The notes beneath the pieces were generated by a model. The model was not told where the DNA came from. It ran no database searches and saw only the letters and a list, made by a program, of their open reading frames with translations. Below are positions 18,743-27,570 of a stretch of 64,000 bases of DNA, piece after piece. The number at the start of each line of letters is the position of its first letter. Positions within the stretch are counted from its first letter, which is position 1. The stretch is from the NCBI GenBank assembly GCA_038230395.1, contig JBBRNI010000004.1:11241-75240 (forward strand), written 5' to 3'. The position numbers were made by a program, and so were the translations under genes. Source of the stretch: JBDSWU01 sp038230395 (GTDB lineage Bacteria > Patescibacteriota > Saccharimonadia > Saccharimonadales > UBA4665).

Positions 18743-18796
18743 AATCCTCCCAGTTTACCATTTTAGTAAAACTGGCATGAGTAAATTAAGCTTTAT

Positions 18797-20071
18797 TTAA
18801 TATTTGAAGTCGCCGGAGCGGTTTATTTGTATGGTTTGGTCTGCTTGAATGCCCATGCGGACTAGTTTATGCATGATGCCCATTTTGCCCATGATGTGGC
18901 GCAGGCGCTGGACACCCTCTTCGTTTTCGAAGTCGGTACGGCGGCCAAATTGTTCGATCTTTTCACCGCTCACAACAAAAATTCCTTCTTCTAGCTCGAC
19001 TGACCACTGGTCCGATGTGTCAGTCAGGCTAATAACTGGTAAATCATCATTTTTGGTCAGTTCGACAACTTTGCCGCGCTCCGCTTGGACTAGCTCTTGG
19101 ACTTTGTAGAGCATTGGTTTGAGGTTAACACGCGAAGCAGATGATATGGCAAAAATCGGTGTGCCTTTGGGCGCAACCTTTTTAAGCTGTTTGATAAGAT
19201 CGTCAGTCATTTCGTCATCCAAACCCTCGACTTTAGTTATGGCGATAACTTCTGGGCGATTAGCTAAGTCTGCTTGGTAGGCTTTAAGCTCGGCACGAAT
19301 AGTTTTGTAGACAGCCACAACGTCTTCGTTGTAGGCATCAATTAAATGCAAAATTACTGCCGTACGCTCAACATGGCGCAAAAAGGCGTGGCCCAAACCT
19401 TTGCCTTCAGCAGCACCCTCAATAAGACCGGGGATGTCAGCTACTAGAATACTCGAGCCCTTATCAATGTCGACCACACCTAGGTTTGGCGATAAGGTCG
19501 TAAAGGCATAATCAGCGATTTCTGGACGAGCATTGCTAATAACACTCAGTAGTGTTGATTTACCTGCGTTTGGTAGGCCAACAAGGCCAACGTCTGCAAT
19601 CATCTTGAGTTCTAAGGTAACCTCTAGCTCATCACCAGGCTCGCCAACTTCAGCAAACTTAGGCGTTTGGCGCCGAGATGATACGAAATGGGCGTTACCA
19701 AAGCCACCCCGACCACCGTTAGCAATAATGGCCGTCTGGCCGTCCTCTATGAGGTCAGCCAGCACAACGCCGTCAGTATTGGTAGCGATAGTCCCGACTG
19801 GTACTTCGACCTGCATGTGCTTGGCGCTGCGACCGTGCTTTTTTTGTGGGCCGCCAGATTGACCAGGCTCTGCCTTGAGCTCCTTTTGATAACGAAAAGC
19901 CGCGAGGGTGTTTTGGTTACGGGTCGCCACTAACACGACGTTGGCGCCGTTACCGCCATCGCCGCCATCAGGACCGCCGTTGGCAACGTAAATCTCATGG
20001 CGCATGCTAAGCTTGCCATTACCGCCCTTACCGGCGATCACCGAAACTTTAACCTTATCAATAAAACTCAT
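18797..20071 (-). CDS. obgE: GTPase Obg/CgtA
   Basis: 424 aa with all three Obg domains: the Gly-rich N-terminal fold (IDKVKVSVIAGKGGNG, YVANGGPDGGDGGNG), the GTPase domain and a C-terminal OCT domain (~345-424, VELEEGIFVVSGEKIEQFGR). Obg binds the large ribosomal subunit and assists its maturation. G1 is GLPNAGKSTL, G3 is DIPGLIEGAAEGKG. The usual G4 motif NKxD is replaced by TKVE (ITKVEGLDDE), which could alter guanine specificity. TATAAT at 20126-20131 is a likely -10, giving a leader of ~50 nt. Confidence 0.95.
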   Translation of the reverse strand: MSFIDKVKVSVIAGKGGNGKLSMRHEIYVANGGPDGGDGGNGANVVLVATRNQNTLAAFRYQKELKAEPGQSGGPQKKHGRSAKHMQVEVPVGTIATNTDGVVLADLIEDGQTAIIANGGRGGFGNAHFVSSRRQTPKFAEVGEPGDELEVTLELKMIADVGLVGLPNAGKSTLLSVISNARPEIADYAFTTLSPNLGVVDIDKGSSILVADIPGLIEGAAEGKGLGHAFLRHVERTAVILHLIDAYNEDVVAVYKTIRAELKAYQADLANRPEVIAITKVEGLDDEMTDDLIKQLKKVAPKGTPIFAISSASRVNLKPMLYKVQELVQAERGKVVELTKNDDLPVISLTDTSDQWSVELEEGIFVVSGEKIEQFGRRTDFENEEGVQRLRHIMGKMGIMHKLVRMGIQADQTIQINRSGDFKY

Positions 20072-20249
20072 TGTTTGCGTACCATGACTTCTTATAAGTT
20101 TATATTATTTAGTATCAATAACATCATTATACCACAATTTCAACTATATCGTGCCCTGGATCACTTCAGTAGAAGAGTCTGCCAGTTGTCTTCCCGTCTC
20201 GAGTTATCGTTCATAACGCATATATTCAACTCCTACTTCATCATTTGGC

Positions 20250-20372
20250 CTAAAGCTCAGTGATGAGTGCAATTTGAGATGAATAGCGAGCACCGCAATG
20301 CAGGCGTACTAAAAGTACGGCGGAGTGAGGAGCGGAGTTATTCGCTCAAAATGTGCCATCACTGAGCTTTAG
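20250..20372 (-). repeat. palindromic intergenic repeat, copy R1 (123 bp)
   Basis: A long imperfect palindrome. The outer arms (20250-20265 and 20357-20372) are a perfect 16-bp inverted repeat, and the centre is a GUACU/AGUAC hairpin. It starts right at the stop codon of the LysM-CHAP gene. The core matches R2 (33418-33534) and, more distantly, R3 (49874-49979). The rest of the 20073-20368 gap holds only the obgE promoter. Confidence 0.85.
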
Positions 20373-21427
20373 TGATAGATGTAGTGTTGGAAATGTGAGA
20401 TCGGCACCCAATCAGAGAAGCCCACATGACCAAATCCAGCTAACCCGTTCATATCAGAGTACTTAACCATGGTGCCATCATCAGACACTGCTTCTATATA
20501 GGCTACGTGGCCGAGACCACCTGCACCGTAATCCATTTGCCCGACGCCGCCGACTTGAGGCGAAGTGCTGACTGTCCAACCACTTATCGGAGCAAGATTA
20601 TCCCAAGTACTGGCGTTTCCCCAATTGCTTGGAACAGCAATACGAGTCGCGACGTACCACGTACAGTAGCCGTAATCGTAGCCGTTGGAACCATATAGTG
20701 GACCTCCGCCGCCCCACGGGAAGGATACTGCGCTGCTACTACCGTTACCGTTACTGCTGCTAGCAACAGAAGCACGTGGAGCTACTACGGTAGGCGTAAC
20801 TGTGCCATCAGGGATGATTATTTGTTCGCCAGCTGTCACGCCGTTAATCTCAGCGTCATTAAAAGCTATAATTTTGTCTGGGCTAGCTTTATATTTAGTC
20901 GCCAAGCTATCAACAGTATCACCCGCCTGAACGGTGTAAACTATTCCAGTCACTGGAGGTATCATTAATCTCTGTCCAGTAGTTAGCATATCGCTACTCC
21001 CCAGACTATTGGACCAGCGGATACTATCTGATGTCACGCCAAACTTAGTAGCTAAGCTAGACACGGTATCACCGGCCAGACTAACGTACGACTTGATATC
21101 AGCCTTGGATTTGAGCGCAGTGGCGATCACTTGAGGCTTCGCGACAACATTATTGGTAGTAGGGGCTTGGGTTAGCTCAACTGATTGCGAAATAGCTTGG
21201 CTTGTGATGGCAGTTGATTCTGGCAAGCTGTTCATACGGGCGATGGTGAGCGCAATGTCAGCTGATGATAATTGATCAAGTGGGTTGGCCGCTGGAGTCT
21301 TTGCTACAGCGCTAGCGATTGTCTTTAAGCCACCTCGATGCTGATCTTGGGCAACAAAAATACCGACTACAGCCAAAACAACTATATTTGATACTAGCAA
21401 GCTGGTACGCATCAGCCGTCGACGCAT
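20369..21427 (-). CDS. LysM-CHAP peptidoglycan hydrolase
   Basis: 352 aa from ATG 21427. A signal/anchor helix (VSNIVVLAVVGIFVAQ) is followed by two LysM domains that bind peptidoglycan (YVSLAGDTVSSLATKFGV and YTVQAGDTVDSLATKYKA). A Ser/Asn linker leads to a C-terminal CHAP amidase/endopeptidase domain with the catalytic Cys in YGYCTWYVATR and His in GLGHVAYIE. The reading frame stays open 37 codons upstream of this ATG and looks coding (TARLAVPGTVKTYKHLQSK). GGAG lies 5 nt before an in-frame ATT at 21526, and the promoter lies just before that, so the true protein may be ~385 aa with an AUU start. The stop codon is inside repeat R1. Confidence 0.88.
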   Translation of the reverse strand: MRRRLMRTSLLVSNIVVLAVVGIFVAQDQHRGGLKTIASAVAKTPAANPLDQLSSADIALTIARMNSLPESTAITSQAISQSVELTQAPTTNNVVAKPQVIATALKSKADIKSYVSLAGDTVSSLATKFGVTSDSIRWSNSLGSSDMLTTGQRLMIPPVTGIVYTVQAGDTVDSLATKYKASPDKIIAFNDAEINGVTAGEQIIIPDGTVTPTVVAPRASVASSSNGNGSSSAVSFPWGGGGPLYGSNGYDYGYCTWYVATRIAVPSNWGNASTWDNLAPISGWTVSTSPQVGGVGQMDYGAGGLGHVAYIEAVSDDGTMVKYSDMNGLAGFGHVGFSDWVPISHFQHYIYH

Positions 21428-21569
21428 TGTCTTGCGCAGTAGCTTGGATTGTAGGTGTTTATAGGTCTTAACAGTCCCTGGAACTGCTAAACGAGCTGTC
21501 AGACTTGATGAGTGGGTTGTACTAATACAAACTCCAATAAATTACAAAATGGATCAAAGGAACTTGTCA

Positions 21570-21597
21570 ATTATACCAAATATACTGCTTGAGGCAA
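21570..21597 (-). promoter_or_regulatory. promoter TTGCCT-N16-TATAAT of the LysM-CHAP gene
   Basis: On the minus strand -35 TTGCCT (21592-21597) and -10 TATAAT (21570-21575) are 16 bp apart. The predicted transcript starts near 21563: about 37 nt before the candidate ATT start and about 136 nt before the ATG. Confidence 0.7.
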
Positions 21598-21674
21598 GGC
21601 TTTAGAGTTATAACCACCCCTGTTGGACCCCTGTTACTATGAAAAATGAACGATATTCAAGGTTCTCATCTGTT

Positions 21675-22739
21675 CTATTGGCCACACAGTTTGTGGCAGT
21701 ATTTAGCGGTTAAGGCTTGGTGTTCCTGCAAGGTATTCGAGAAGTAGGTTGTGCCATCATCACCTGCAACGAAATATAGCCAGCTAGTAGCCGTAGGATG
21801 TGTGGCGGCCGCGAGGGCGCTAGCAGTCACCGTGCTAATCGGTGTCGGTGGCAAACCAGTATGAATTAAGGTGTTGTACGGTGAGTCAAACGTGAGGGAT
21901 GGCTGACGACCGGCGGCCACAGCGCCATAATTAGCCGTCACATCTGAACCCATCATCATGCCCACTTTAAGACGACTTAAAAATACCTGGGCGACTTGTG
22001 TTTGATCACTTGGCTTATCAACTTCTTGGGTAATAACTGAAGTCAAAGTTAAGCCCTGGTAGGTAGTCAGGTTTTCATCTGCGAAAGCCGCTTGAACATC
22101 GCTGCCTAGATGCTGACCCATGGCCTGTAATGATTCACGAATGATTGTCTTCACGCTAGTATTAGCGTCTTTTTGATAGGAATCTGGCCAAAGTAGTCCC
22201 TCAAGAGTGGAAACTGAAGCCGGTTTAAACGACAGCACTGGCAAGTCAGTGTATTGAGCAGGATCTAAGGCGGCATCGACGTCAGTGGGACTAAAACCAT
22301 CATTAATCAAGCCAGCCCTAACCTGATCAATGCGCTCCCCCGGCAATATCGTGATCAGCCGTGTCGATACTTTGCCTTTGGTGAGGGTCATCACGATCTG
22401 TCGTGTGCTTTCACTCGGCGAGAAAGCATAGGTTCCAGCTTGCAGTTTATTGCCGAGCTCTTTGCTATGAATGTATAGTTGCATTGCCCATGCGCTGCGT
22501 ATAAGCTTGTTTTTCTGGAGGTTTTCGGAGATAAGTTTAACCGAACTGCCCTGTTCTACCATGAAAAGCGTGGTCGTTTGATTATTGCTTACTGGCTTTA
22601 GTGATTGGTCATAGTTGTGGCGCACTACAAGACTGCCGACAATGCCTACAGCAAAGATTATTACTAGTAGCCACAAAATACGTCTAGGGACGCTGCGGCG
22701 GCTAGCTGGACTGCCCTCGCTAAAATGATATCGTGACAT
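21675..22739 (-). CDS. mltG: endolytic murein transglycosylase MltG
   Basis: 354 aa, YceG/MltG family, a membrane-bound lytic transglycosylase that cleaves nascent glycan strands and sets their length. An N-terminal transmembrane helix (ILWLLVIIFAVGIVGSLVV) precedes the LysM-like domain (NNQTTTLFMVEQGSSVKLIS) and the catalytic domain (LEGLLWPDSYQ, LTSVITQEVDKPSDQTQVAQ, VFLSRLKVGMMMGSDVTANY). The usual IVEKE motif reads VITQE, keeping the final Glu. The start overlaps the ruvX stop in a TAATG, so the two are translationally coupled. Confidence 0.92.
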   Translation of the reverse strand: MSRYHFSEGSPASRRSVPRRILWLLVIIFAVGIVGSLVVRHNYDQSLKPVSNNQTTTLFMVEQGSSVKLISENLQKNKLIRSAWAMQLYIHSKELGNKLQAGTYAFSPSESTRQIVMTLTKGKVSTRLITILPGERIDQVRAGLINDGFSPTDVDAALDPAQYTDLPVLSFKPASVSTLEGLLWPDSYQKDANTSVKTIIRESLQAMGQHLGSDVQAAFADENLTTYQGLTLTSVITQEVDKPSDQTQVAQVFLSRLKVGMMMGSDVTANYGAVAAGRQPSLTFDSPYNTLIHTGLPPTPISTVTASALAAATHPTATSWLYFVAGDDGTTYFSNTLQEHQALTAKYCHKLCGQ

Positions 22740-23179
22740 TAGGCTGAGGCTCCCAGAGACGCAACTGATGGTTGAGTAGTTATCAAAAAATCGTCCAGTA
22801 TAAAAGTTGCTGCCAACGAGTCGATATCACGCTTAGCATACGGCTTTCCCCGCGCTTCGAGCTCAGCTTTGGCTTTTTGTGACGTCAGAGCTTCGTCCTG
22901 AAAGTGAACAGGTAAACCAAAGTGCTGCAATGCGTTAACAAACTGCCTAACACTAATTGTTTGGGCGGTTTCTTGACCATTGAGCCCGCGCGGCAAGCCA
23001 ACAACCAAGGCCTCCACCGACTCGGCCGCAATAAGTTGCTCCAGTTGCATATAAACATCTGCTTCAGCGTCCAATGTAGTCAATGGACGAGCAATACGCA
23101 CGGTGCTACTAGCAATCGCCACGCCAATACGCTTACTGCCTACATCGAGTGCCAAAATCTGGTTAAGGGTTGCTGCCAT
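22739..23179 (-). CDS. ruvX: putative pre-16S rRNA nuclease / Holliday junction resolvase RuvX (YqgF)
   Basis: 146 aa, complete RNase H-fold protein of the YqgF/RuvX family. Family motifs are LALDVGSKRIGVAIAS (first catalytic Asp), VVGLPRGLNGQETAQ, VHFQDEALTSQKA and KRDIDSLAATFILDDFL (last Asp). Members process the 5' end of pre-16S rRNA and have also been described as resolvases. The start lies 17 bp inside the preceding gene and the stop overlaps mltG by one base, giving a tight operon. Confidence 0.92.
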   Translation of the reverse strand: MAATLNQILALDVGSKRIGVAIASSTVRIARPLTTLDAEADVYMQLEQLIAAESVEALVVGLPRGLNGQETAQTISVRQFVNALQHFGLPVHFQDEALTSQKAKAELEARGKPYAKRDIDSLAATFILDDFLITTQPSVASLGASA

Positions 23180-24902
23180 TGGATGTAGTGTTCGCCTTTA
23201 AGGCAGGTTTTGCAATGGTGACCGTAATTTTATTGAGTTTTTTAGGAACACTGCTTACAAAGAACGGACTGAGTTTGATGGTCACGTCGGTCACACCCGG
23301 GTCTGAGCGTAATGCGGTTTGAATGTCGCCAGACTTTTTGCCAGCAGCCAGCTTTTTGATAGTTTCGATGTTCAATTGTGGGCCAGCCACAGCGACAGTT
23401 TGGAGTGTTAGTTGAGCACTAGTTGCACCCGCTGAATTTTGAGTAAAAATGGCAGCGCGTAGGCCTTCGTCAAGAATACTCTGCTTACTGATGTCGATCT
23501 GCTTTTTAACGCTTTCGTCGATCAAGTTTTTGAGATCTGCCTGCTGTACACCAAGCATGCTGTAGCCGACAACTTCGGTTACCGTGACGCTATCAGCGGC
23601 GTCCCCGGCGTTAACACTGCTAGTAACGGTTGGTGCACCGACGTTGAATGTGACAGCCAGTCCATACAACCCAGCTTGAACGAGCTGAGCATTAAGCGCC
23701 GTCTTAATACCATCATCTGAGGCACTAATTTTAGCTTTGGCACTGTCGATATCTGACTGGCTCACAATCTTGGTGATGTTGTCCGTACCGCCACTAGCTG
23801 CTCCAGTCGCTGAAACATCAGAACGGCCGGAAACTGCGAATGTAACATTACTACTGGTATTGTAATTTGTGCCACCAACCTGAGCAGAAATCGCAGCGTC
23901 ACCGCTGGCTGCAAAATAAATACAGCCGTTTTTGACTTTTGTTGGCGAAAACGAAACGGATGATTGAGTAATATACGTTAGGCCGTTGTAACTAACTCCA
24001 GTTCCGGCAGGGACATCAGCTGCCGGGCTTACGGAGTTACACTCTTGAGCTGTCATTGTGACTGAGCCTGTAGCCTTGATGCCGTTGTTCTTTTGGCCTG
24101 TAGCCGCGGCTTGCTCGTTGTAAGTTTTTGATTGGGTAACTAGTTTGGCGGGGAGTGTGTGATTAGCAGGGTTAAAGGCGTTGACCGTTGAATCAGCCGT
24201 CAAATTAAGATTGGTGTTGATGTTGCTGGCGTTAGTCGTAATAGAAATTGTCGCTTTTGGTAAAACCGTAAAGGCGAAGACCCCTCCTACAATAAGGCCT
24301 ATCAAAATCAAGCCGCCAAGTACTAGCAGTAAGCGGAAGCGCTCAAAATTGGGGACGGATAATTTTTGATCCTTTTTGAGTTTTTTAGGAGTAGCTGACG
24401 TAATATCTTTGCTGTCGGGCAAATCACCGGCTTCCGCTTCATCAGCCAAGTCAGTCATATCAATAGTTTCGACGCCATCAGCAGCAACAGCAGCTGCAGA
24501 TAACCCAGCCAATTCACCAACGGGGCGACTGGCGTCAAGTACAGGACTGGCTTCAGTCTCACCGGTTGCTTCGTCGACGGTTTCTTCTTGATCATCGGTA
24601 AGTGATGGAGCGATTGGGATAGCCGGCTTGCTGGTTAAACTAGAGGCTACTAAAACACCGGCCAGGCCCGCTAATGGCAACAGGCCATTTTCGGTGGTAA
24701 TGAGTACCAAATGCTTTTTGGCGTCGTCAGCGGCCCGCTTGAGTAGCTTCATATTGACGATACTTTGGAAGACACTGGCGCGCTTGGGTAATACTAAGGC
24801 GACAATTTTGCCGTCGCTAGAGCGCAGCTTATCGATGATGCCAGTAATCTCATCGTCTACGTCGATGTAAATAGTGTCTTTAGGTGAATTTGCGGTTGCC
24901 AT
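23163..24902 (-). CDS. large single-span membrane protein with repetitive extracellular region
   Basis: 579 aa, no function known to me. Residues 1-95 look like a compact cytoplasmic alpha/beta domain (TIYIDVDDEITGIIDKLRSS, VALVLPKRASVFQSIVNMKL). An acidic linker of ~100 residues follows, then one transmembrane helix (LLLVLGGLILIGLIVGGVFA, about 198-220). The outside part is Thr/Ser/Ala/Val-rich with repeated beta-type segments (VTVTEVVGYSMLGVQQADLK). Similar CPR proteins are often labelled baseplate-J-like, but I cannot confirm that from the sequence. It overlaps ruvX and lies 9 bp after an FtsA-like gene, suggesting a link to envelope growth or division. Confidence 0.75.
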   Translation of the reverse strand: MATANSPKDTIYIDVDDEITGIIDKLRSSDGKIVALVLPKRASVFQSIVNMKLLKRAADDAKKHLVLITTENGLLPLAGLAGVLVASSLTSKPAIPIAPSLTDDQEETVDEATGETEASPVLDASRPVGELAGLSAAAVAADGVETIDMTDLADEAEAGDLPDSKDITSATPKKLKKDQKLSVPNFERFRLLLVLGGLILIGLIVGGVFAFTVLPKATISITTNASNINTNLNLTADSTVNAFNPANHTLPAKLVTQSKTYNEQAAATGQKNNGIKATGSVTMTAQECNSVSPAADVPAGTGVSYNGLTYITQSSVSFSPTKVKNGCIYFAASGDAAISAQVGGTNYNTSSNVTFAVSGRSDVSATGAASGGTDNITKIVSQSDIDSAKAKISASDDGIKTALNAQLVQAGLYGLAVTFNVGAPTVTSSVNAGDAADSVTVTEVVGYSMLGVQQADLKNLIDESVKKQIDISKQSILDEGLRAAIFTQNSAGATSAQLTLQTVAVAGPQLNIETIKKLAAGKKSGDIQTALRSDPGVTDVTIKLSPFFVSSVPKKLNKITVTIAKPALKANTTSNGSNP

Positions 24903-24911
24903 AATTAGTTC

Positions 24912-26261
24912 TTACACGCTTAACATTTTATCTATTTTATCCTTGATAGAACCTGAAGTGCCACTACTAAACTGCAAAGTGTCCATGCCAACCCGTAACA
25001 GCCCCATGGCCGTAATAAAGGTGTGGTCTGTAACATCCCCAGTTTTATCAGTAATATCGGCGACTTGTTCGGGGTGAATGTGATGGACCGTTGGCTTACG
25101 AGTAAAAGGCAAGGCTTTGTACCACTCAGTTTTCTCTAATCGATCCATAAGTAAGTCGAGTGACGAACCACCACCACACAGAAATAGTCGGTGTGGCAAG
25201 TGATCTAACTTGGTAAACTCGCTGAGAGCTAGCTCAATTCCGCCAATCCAAACATCAGCCGTTTTGTTGAGAGCTTTTTCGATGGCTGGGCGCTTGGCTG
25301 TTGGGACTTTGTTGGTGCTAAGGCCCAGCTTGAGGGCTTCGGCAACTTCGTACTCAACGCCCATGTCGCGCTCCACGGCGTGGGTGTAAGCTCGGCCACC
25401 AATTCCAAACATTTTGGTACCTTGGACGCCGCCGTCATTGATTACGGCAATGTCGGTAGTGCCACCTCCAACGTCCATAAGTACGGCGCTCAGGTTTTGA
25501 TTGGAGTTATTGCCAATAACGGCCCTAGCCACGGCAAATGGCTCAGCTGCCACGGCCAATAAATCAAGGTCGAGCTCCTGGGCGGTTTTTTCGAGGGCAC
25601 CAATATGGATCATCGGTGCAAAGGCAGTGTAAAGCTGCACCACGACATCCTTACCTTGGAAACCAATTGGGTTAGTTACAGGGTAACCATCAATTTCGAT
25701 ACTGACGAGCGCGCTGTTAACTAAGCGCACCTCAACCTCTTTGCCACCCAGTTCCCAGGCCAGCTGTTGCTTGGCCTTTTCTTGTGCTCGGTTTTGTACT
25801 AGCGTGATAATCTTTTCCATCTCTAAAATATCGAGCGGCTTATCGGACTGCTTACGGGCGACGCGCACGGTGGTAGTCGTGCCTTTTACTAGCTCGCCGG
25901 CGATTCCGATAATGGCGGTGCGAACACTGACATCAGCTTGTGTTTCGGCTTGCGTCAGTGCTTTGTCACAGTTTTGAACTACACTAGCAATGTCTGAAAT
26001 TGCACCAGCCTGCATGTCAGCCAGGGCTTGGTGGGCTCGTCCTACACCAATAATTTCGATTGTTTTACCATCAGTAGCTATCCGTCCAATCAAGGCTTTT
26101 ACATATTCAGTACCAATATCGAGCGCCAGAACGTATTGTTCTGTGGGTTTGCCCCTGCCGCCGACTTTAGCGCGCTTAGCTACTTTGCCAGCACTGCTCT
26201 TGGTAACTCTGAGCGCTCGCGAGCCAACACTACTACTAACAGATTTAATTTTTTGAAGCAT
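24912..26261 (-). CDS. FtsA/PilM-like actin-fold ATPase
   Basis: About 449 aa from ATG 26261; a GTG at 26285 would add 8 residues. Actin-like ATPase with an SHS2 insert: phosphate-1 loop YVLALDIGTEYVKALIGRI, phosphate-2 loop VLMDVGGGTTDIAVI and adenosine loop RLFLCGGGSSL. This pattern fits FtsA (division ring anchor) or PilM (type IV pilus platform). The basic N-terminus (KRAKVGGRGK) is not seen in standard FtsA. No pilus assembly gene lies nearby, whereas mltG does, so I lean to a division or envelope role. TAAAAT ends 7 nt before the ATG, again suggesting a leaderless start. Confidence 0.8.
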   Translation of the reverse strand: MLQKIKSVSSSVGSRALRVTKSSAGKVAKRAKVGGRGKPTEQYVLALDIGTEYVKALIGRIATDGKTIEIIGVGRAHQALADMQAGAISDIASVVQNCDKALTQAETQADVSVRTAIIGIAGELVKGTTTTVRVARKQSDKPLDILEMEKIITLVQNRAQEKAKQQLAWELGGKEVEVRLVNSALVSIEIDGYPVTNPIGFQGKDVVVQLYTAFAPMIHIGALEKTAQELDLDLLAVAAEPFAVARAVIGNNSNQNLSAVLMDVGGGTTDIAVINDGGVQGTKMFGIGGRAYTHAVERDMGVEYEVAEALKLGLSTNKVPTAKRPAIEKALNKTADVWIGGIELALSEFTKLDHLPHRLFLCGGGSSLDLLMDRLEKTEWYKALPFTRKPTVHHIHPEQVADITDKTGDVTDHTFITAMGLLRVGMDTLQFSSGTSGSIKDKIDKMLSV

Positions 26262-26324
26262 ATGCACTATTTTACCATAGCCCACGCTGTCATGAGCTGT
26301 TTTACTCCATAAACGTTGCGATAA

Positions 26325-27461
26325 TTATGCGTGGCGAACTCGTTTACGATTCCCTCGTAACAAGTGGAACTCTCGGCGCTCACCAAGCCAAAAACTTAGG
26401 AGCATTAATAGTACTAAGCCATAGCTTGGCCAGATGTAGACACGTAAGAAGTGTAAAACACCGCTACTAAAGCCTGCCCCATTGTTGCCCTGAGTTCTGC
26501 CAACAGTAGCAGGGTGGCGATTGTTAACAACAACTAGTAATTGCAAGAATGTCTGGTTGCCGGCAGCGTCGGTCACCGTAAATTTAACAATGTAGCTACC
26601 ATGGTAACCACCAGGTTTCTCATAGGTGTGCGTTATTTTGGTCAAGCCAGAGCTGCCGCGGCTGACAATACCATTGCTACCATCACCCCAGTCAATCGAT
26701 ATGGCGTAGGGCGCGGTACCACCCTCTGGATCAAGTTGCCATACTGATTGCTGACCAACGAAGTATCCTCGTATTGTAAAGTCAGTACTCAAGGTCAGAG
26801 GTGCTACTAACATGGTTGGCGATCCGCTGTCTGGCGACGAATTAATACTAAATCCTTGAGAAGCTGACTTAGTTTTTGTACTGGTTGAGCCCAACGCGGG
26901 TATAATCGCTGGCACTGGTGGATCGTAATAGACGGTTATCGGCACAGAGTCAGGCCCAGCTCCATCAGTAAAATTATAGATTCGAGCTACCAACTGGTTA
27001 GCACCCGTAAACAAGTCTATTGATAGTTGGTAGTTGCCAGTATTGTCACAAATTGCCGTGCCACTATAAAAATTGTTACGATAGATAGAAACATAGCCGC
27101 CGTTAGCATCAATGGGGCAACTACCACTGACAATGACTGGTTTTTCGCTAAAACGTTGATTCGCTGAAGGGCTAGTAATAGTTGCCGGCTGCGTTGGCGG
27201 CGGCGCAGGCACGCTGGCGCGCACCGTATAGCTCGCTTGCATCTGCGGTGAACCCACTGGAGTGGCAGCCTTTACTATTTGCGTCCAGCCGCCAATCAGC
27301 ACGCCGACACACAACACGATCATGGTCAGTAGTGGGTATGATGTCGAGGTGCGTGGCAGCACTCTACCGCTGTGGCGATGATGAGACATGCGAAAATGGC
27401 GACTGGTCTGAATCGCCGTTAATCGCTTCGGTGAGGTCGAATGCTGTTGCTTACGTGCCAT
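26325..27461 (-). CDS. membrane-anchored surface protein with Ig-like and PKD domains
   Basis: 378 aa. A basic cytoplasmic N-terminus and a hydrophobic helix (YPLLTMIVLCVGVLIGGW) are followed by an Ig-like domain (~100-185; ATITSPSANQRFSEKPVIVS, NYQLSIDLFTGANQLVARIY). A PKD-type domain (~235-330) has the hallmark ISIDWGDGSNG. A second membrane helix lies near the C-terminus (IWPSYGLVLLMLLSFWLG) with a basic tail. It is clearly paralogous to the protein at 32477-33364, which has the same domain order and the motif PYAISxDWGDG. Such domains typically mediate adhesion. Both ends appear membrane-anchored, so the Ig/PKD part would form a loop outside. Confidence 0.82.
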   Translation of the reverse strand: MARKQQHSTSPKRLTAIQTSRHFRMSHHRHSGRVLPRTSTSYPLLTMIVLCVGVLIGGWTQIVKAATPVGSPQMQASYTVRASVPAPPPTQPATITSPSANQRFSEKPVIVSGSCPIDANGGYVSIYRNNFYSGTAICDNTGNYQLSIDLFTGANQLVARIYNFTDGAGPDSVPITVYYDPPVPAIIPALGSTSTKTKSASQGFSINSSPDSGSPTMLVAPLTLSTDFTIRGYFVGQQSVWQLDPEGGTAPYAISIDWGDGSNGIVSRGSSGLTKITHTYEKPGGYHGSYIVKFTVTDAAGNQTFLQLLVVVNNRHPATVGRTQGNNGAGFSSGVLHFLRVYIWPSYGLVLLMLLSFWLGERREFHLLRGNRKRVRHA

Positions 27462-27534
27462 TACTTATTTGTTTTTGATTTTTATTTTGAATTAACCACT
27501 AGCATCATATCACATGCCTCGGCAGCAGATCATA

Positions 27535-27563
27535 TTGACATAAACACAATACAGTAGTTTAAT
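27535..27563 (+). promoter_or_regulatory. consensus promoter giving a leaderless mRNA
   Basis: -35 TTGACA (27535-27540), 17-bp spacer, -10 TTTAAT (27558-27563), then exactly 7 nt to the ATG at 27571. Transcription should start at or next to the A of the start codon, and there is no Shine-Dalgarno. This is the clearest example of the pattern in the window. Confidence 0.8.
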
Positions 27564-27570
27564 ACTACAA

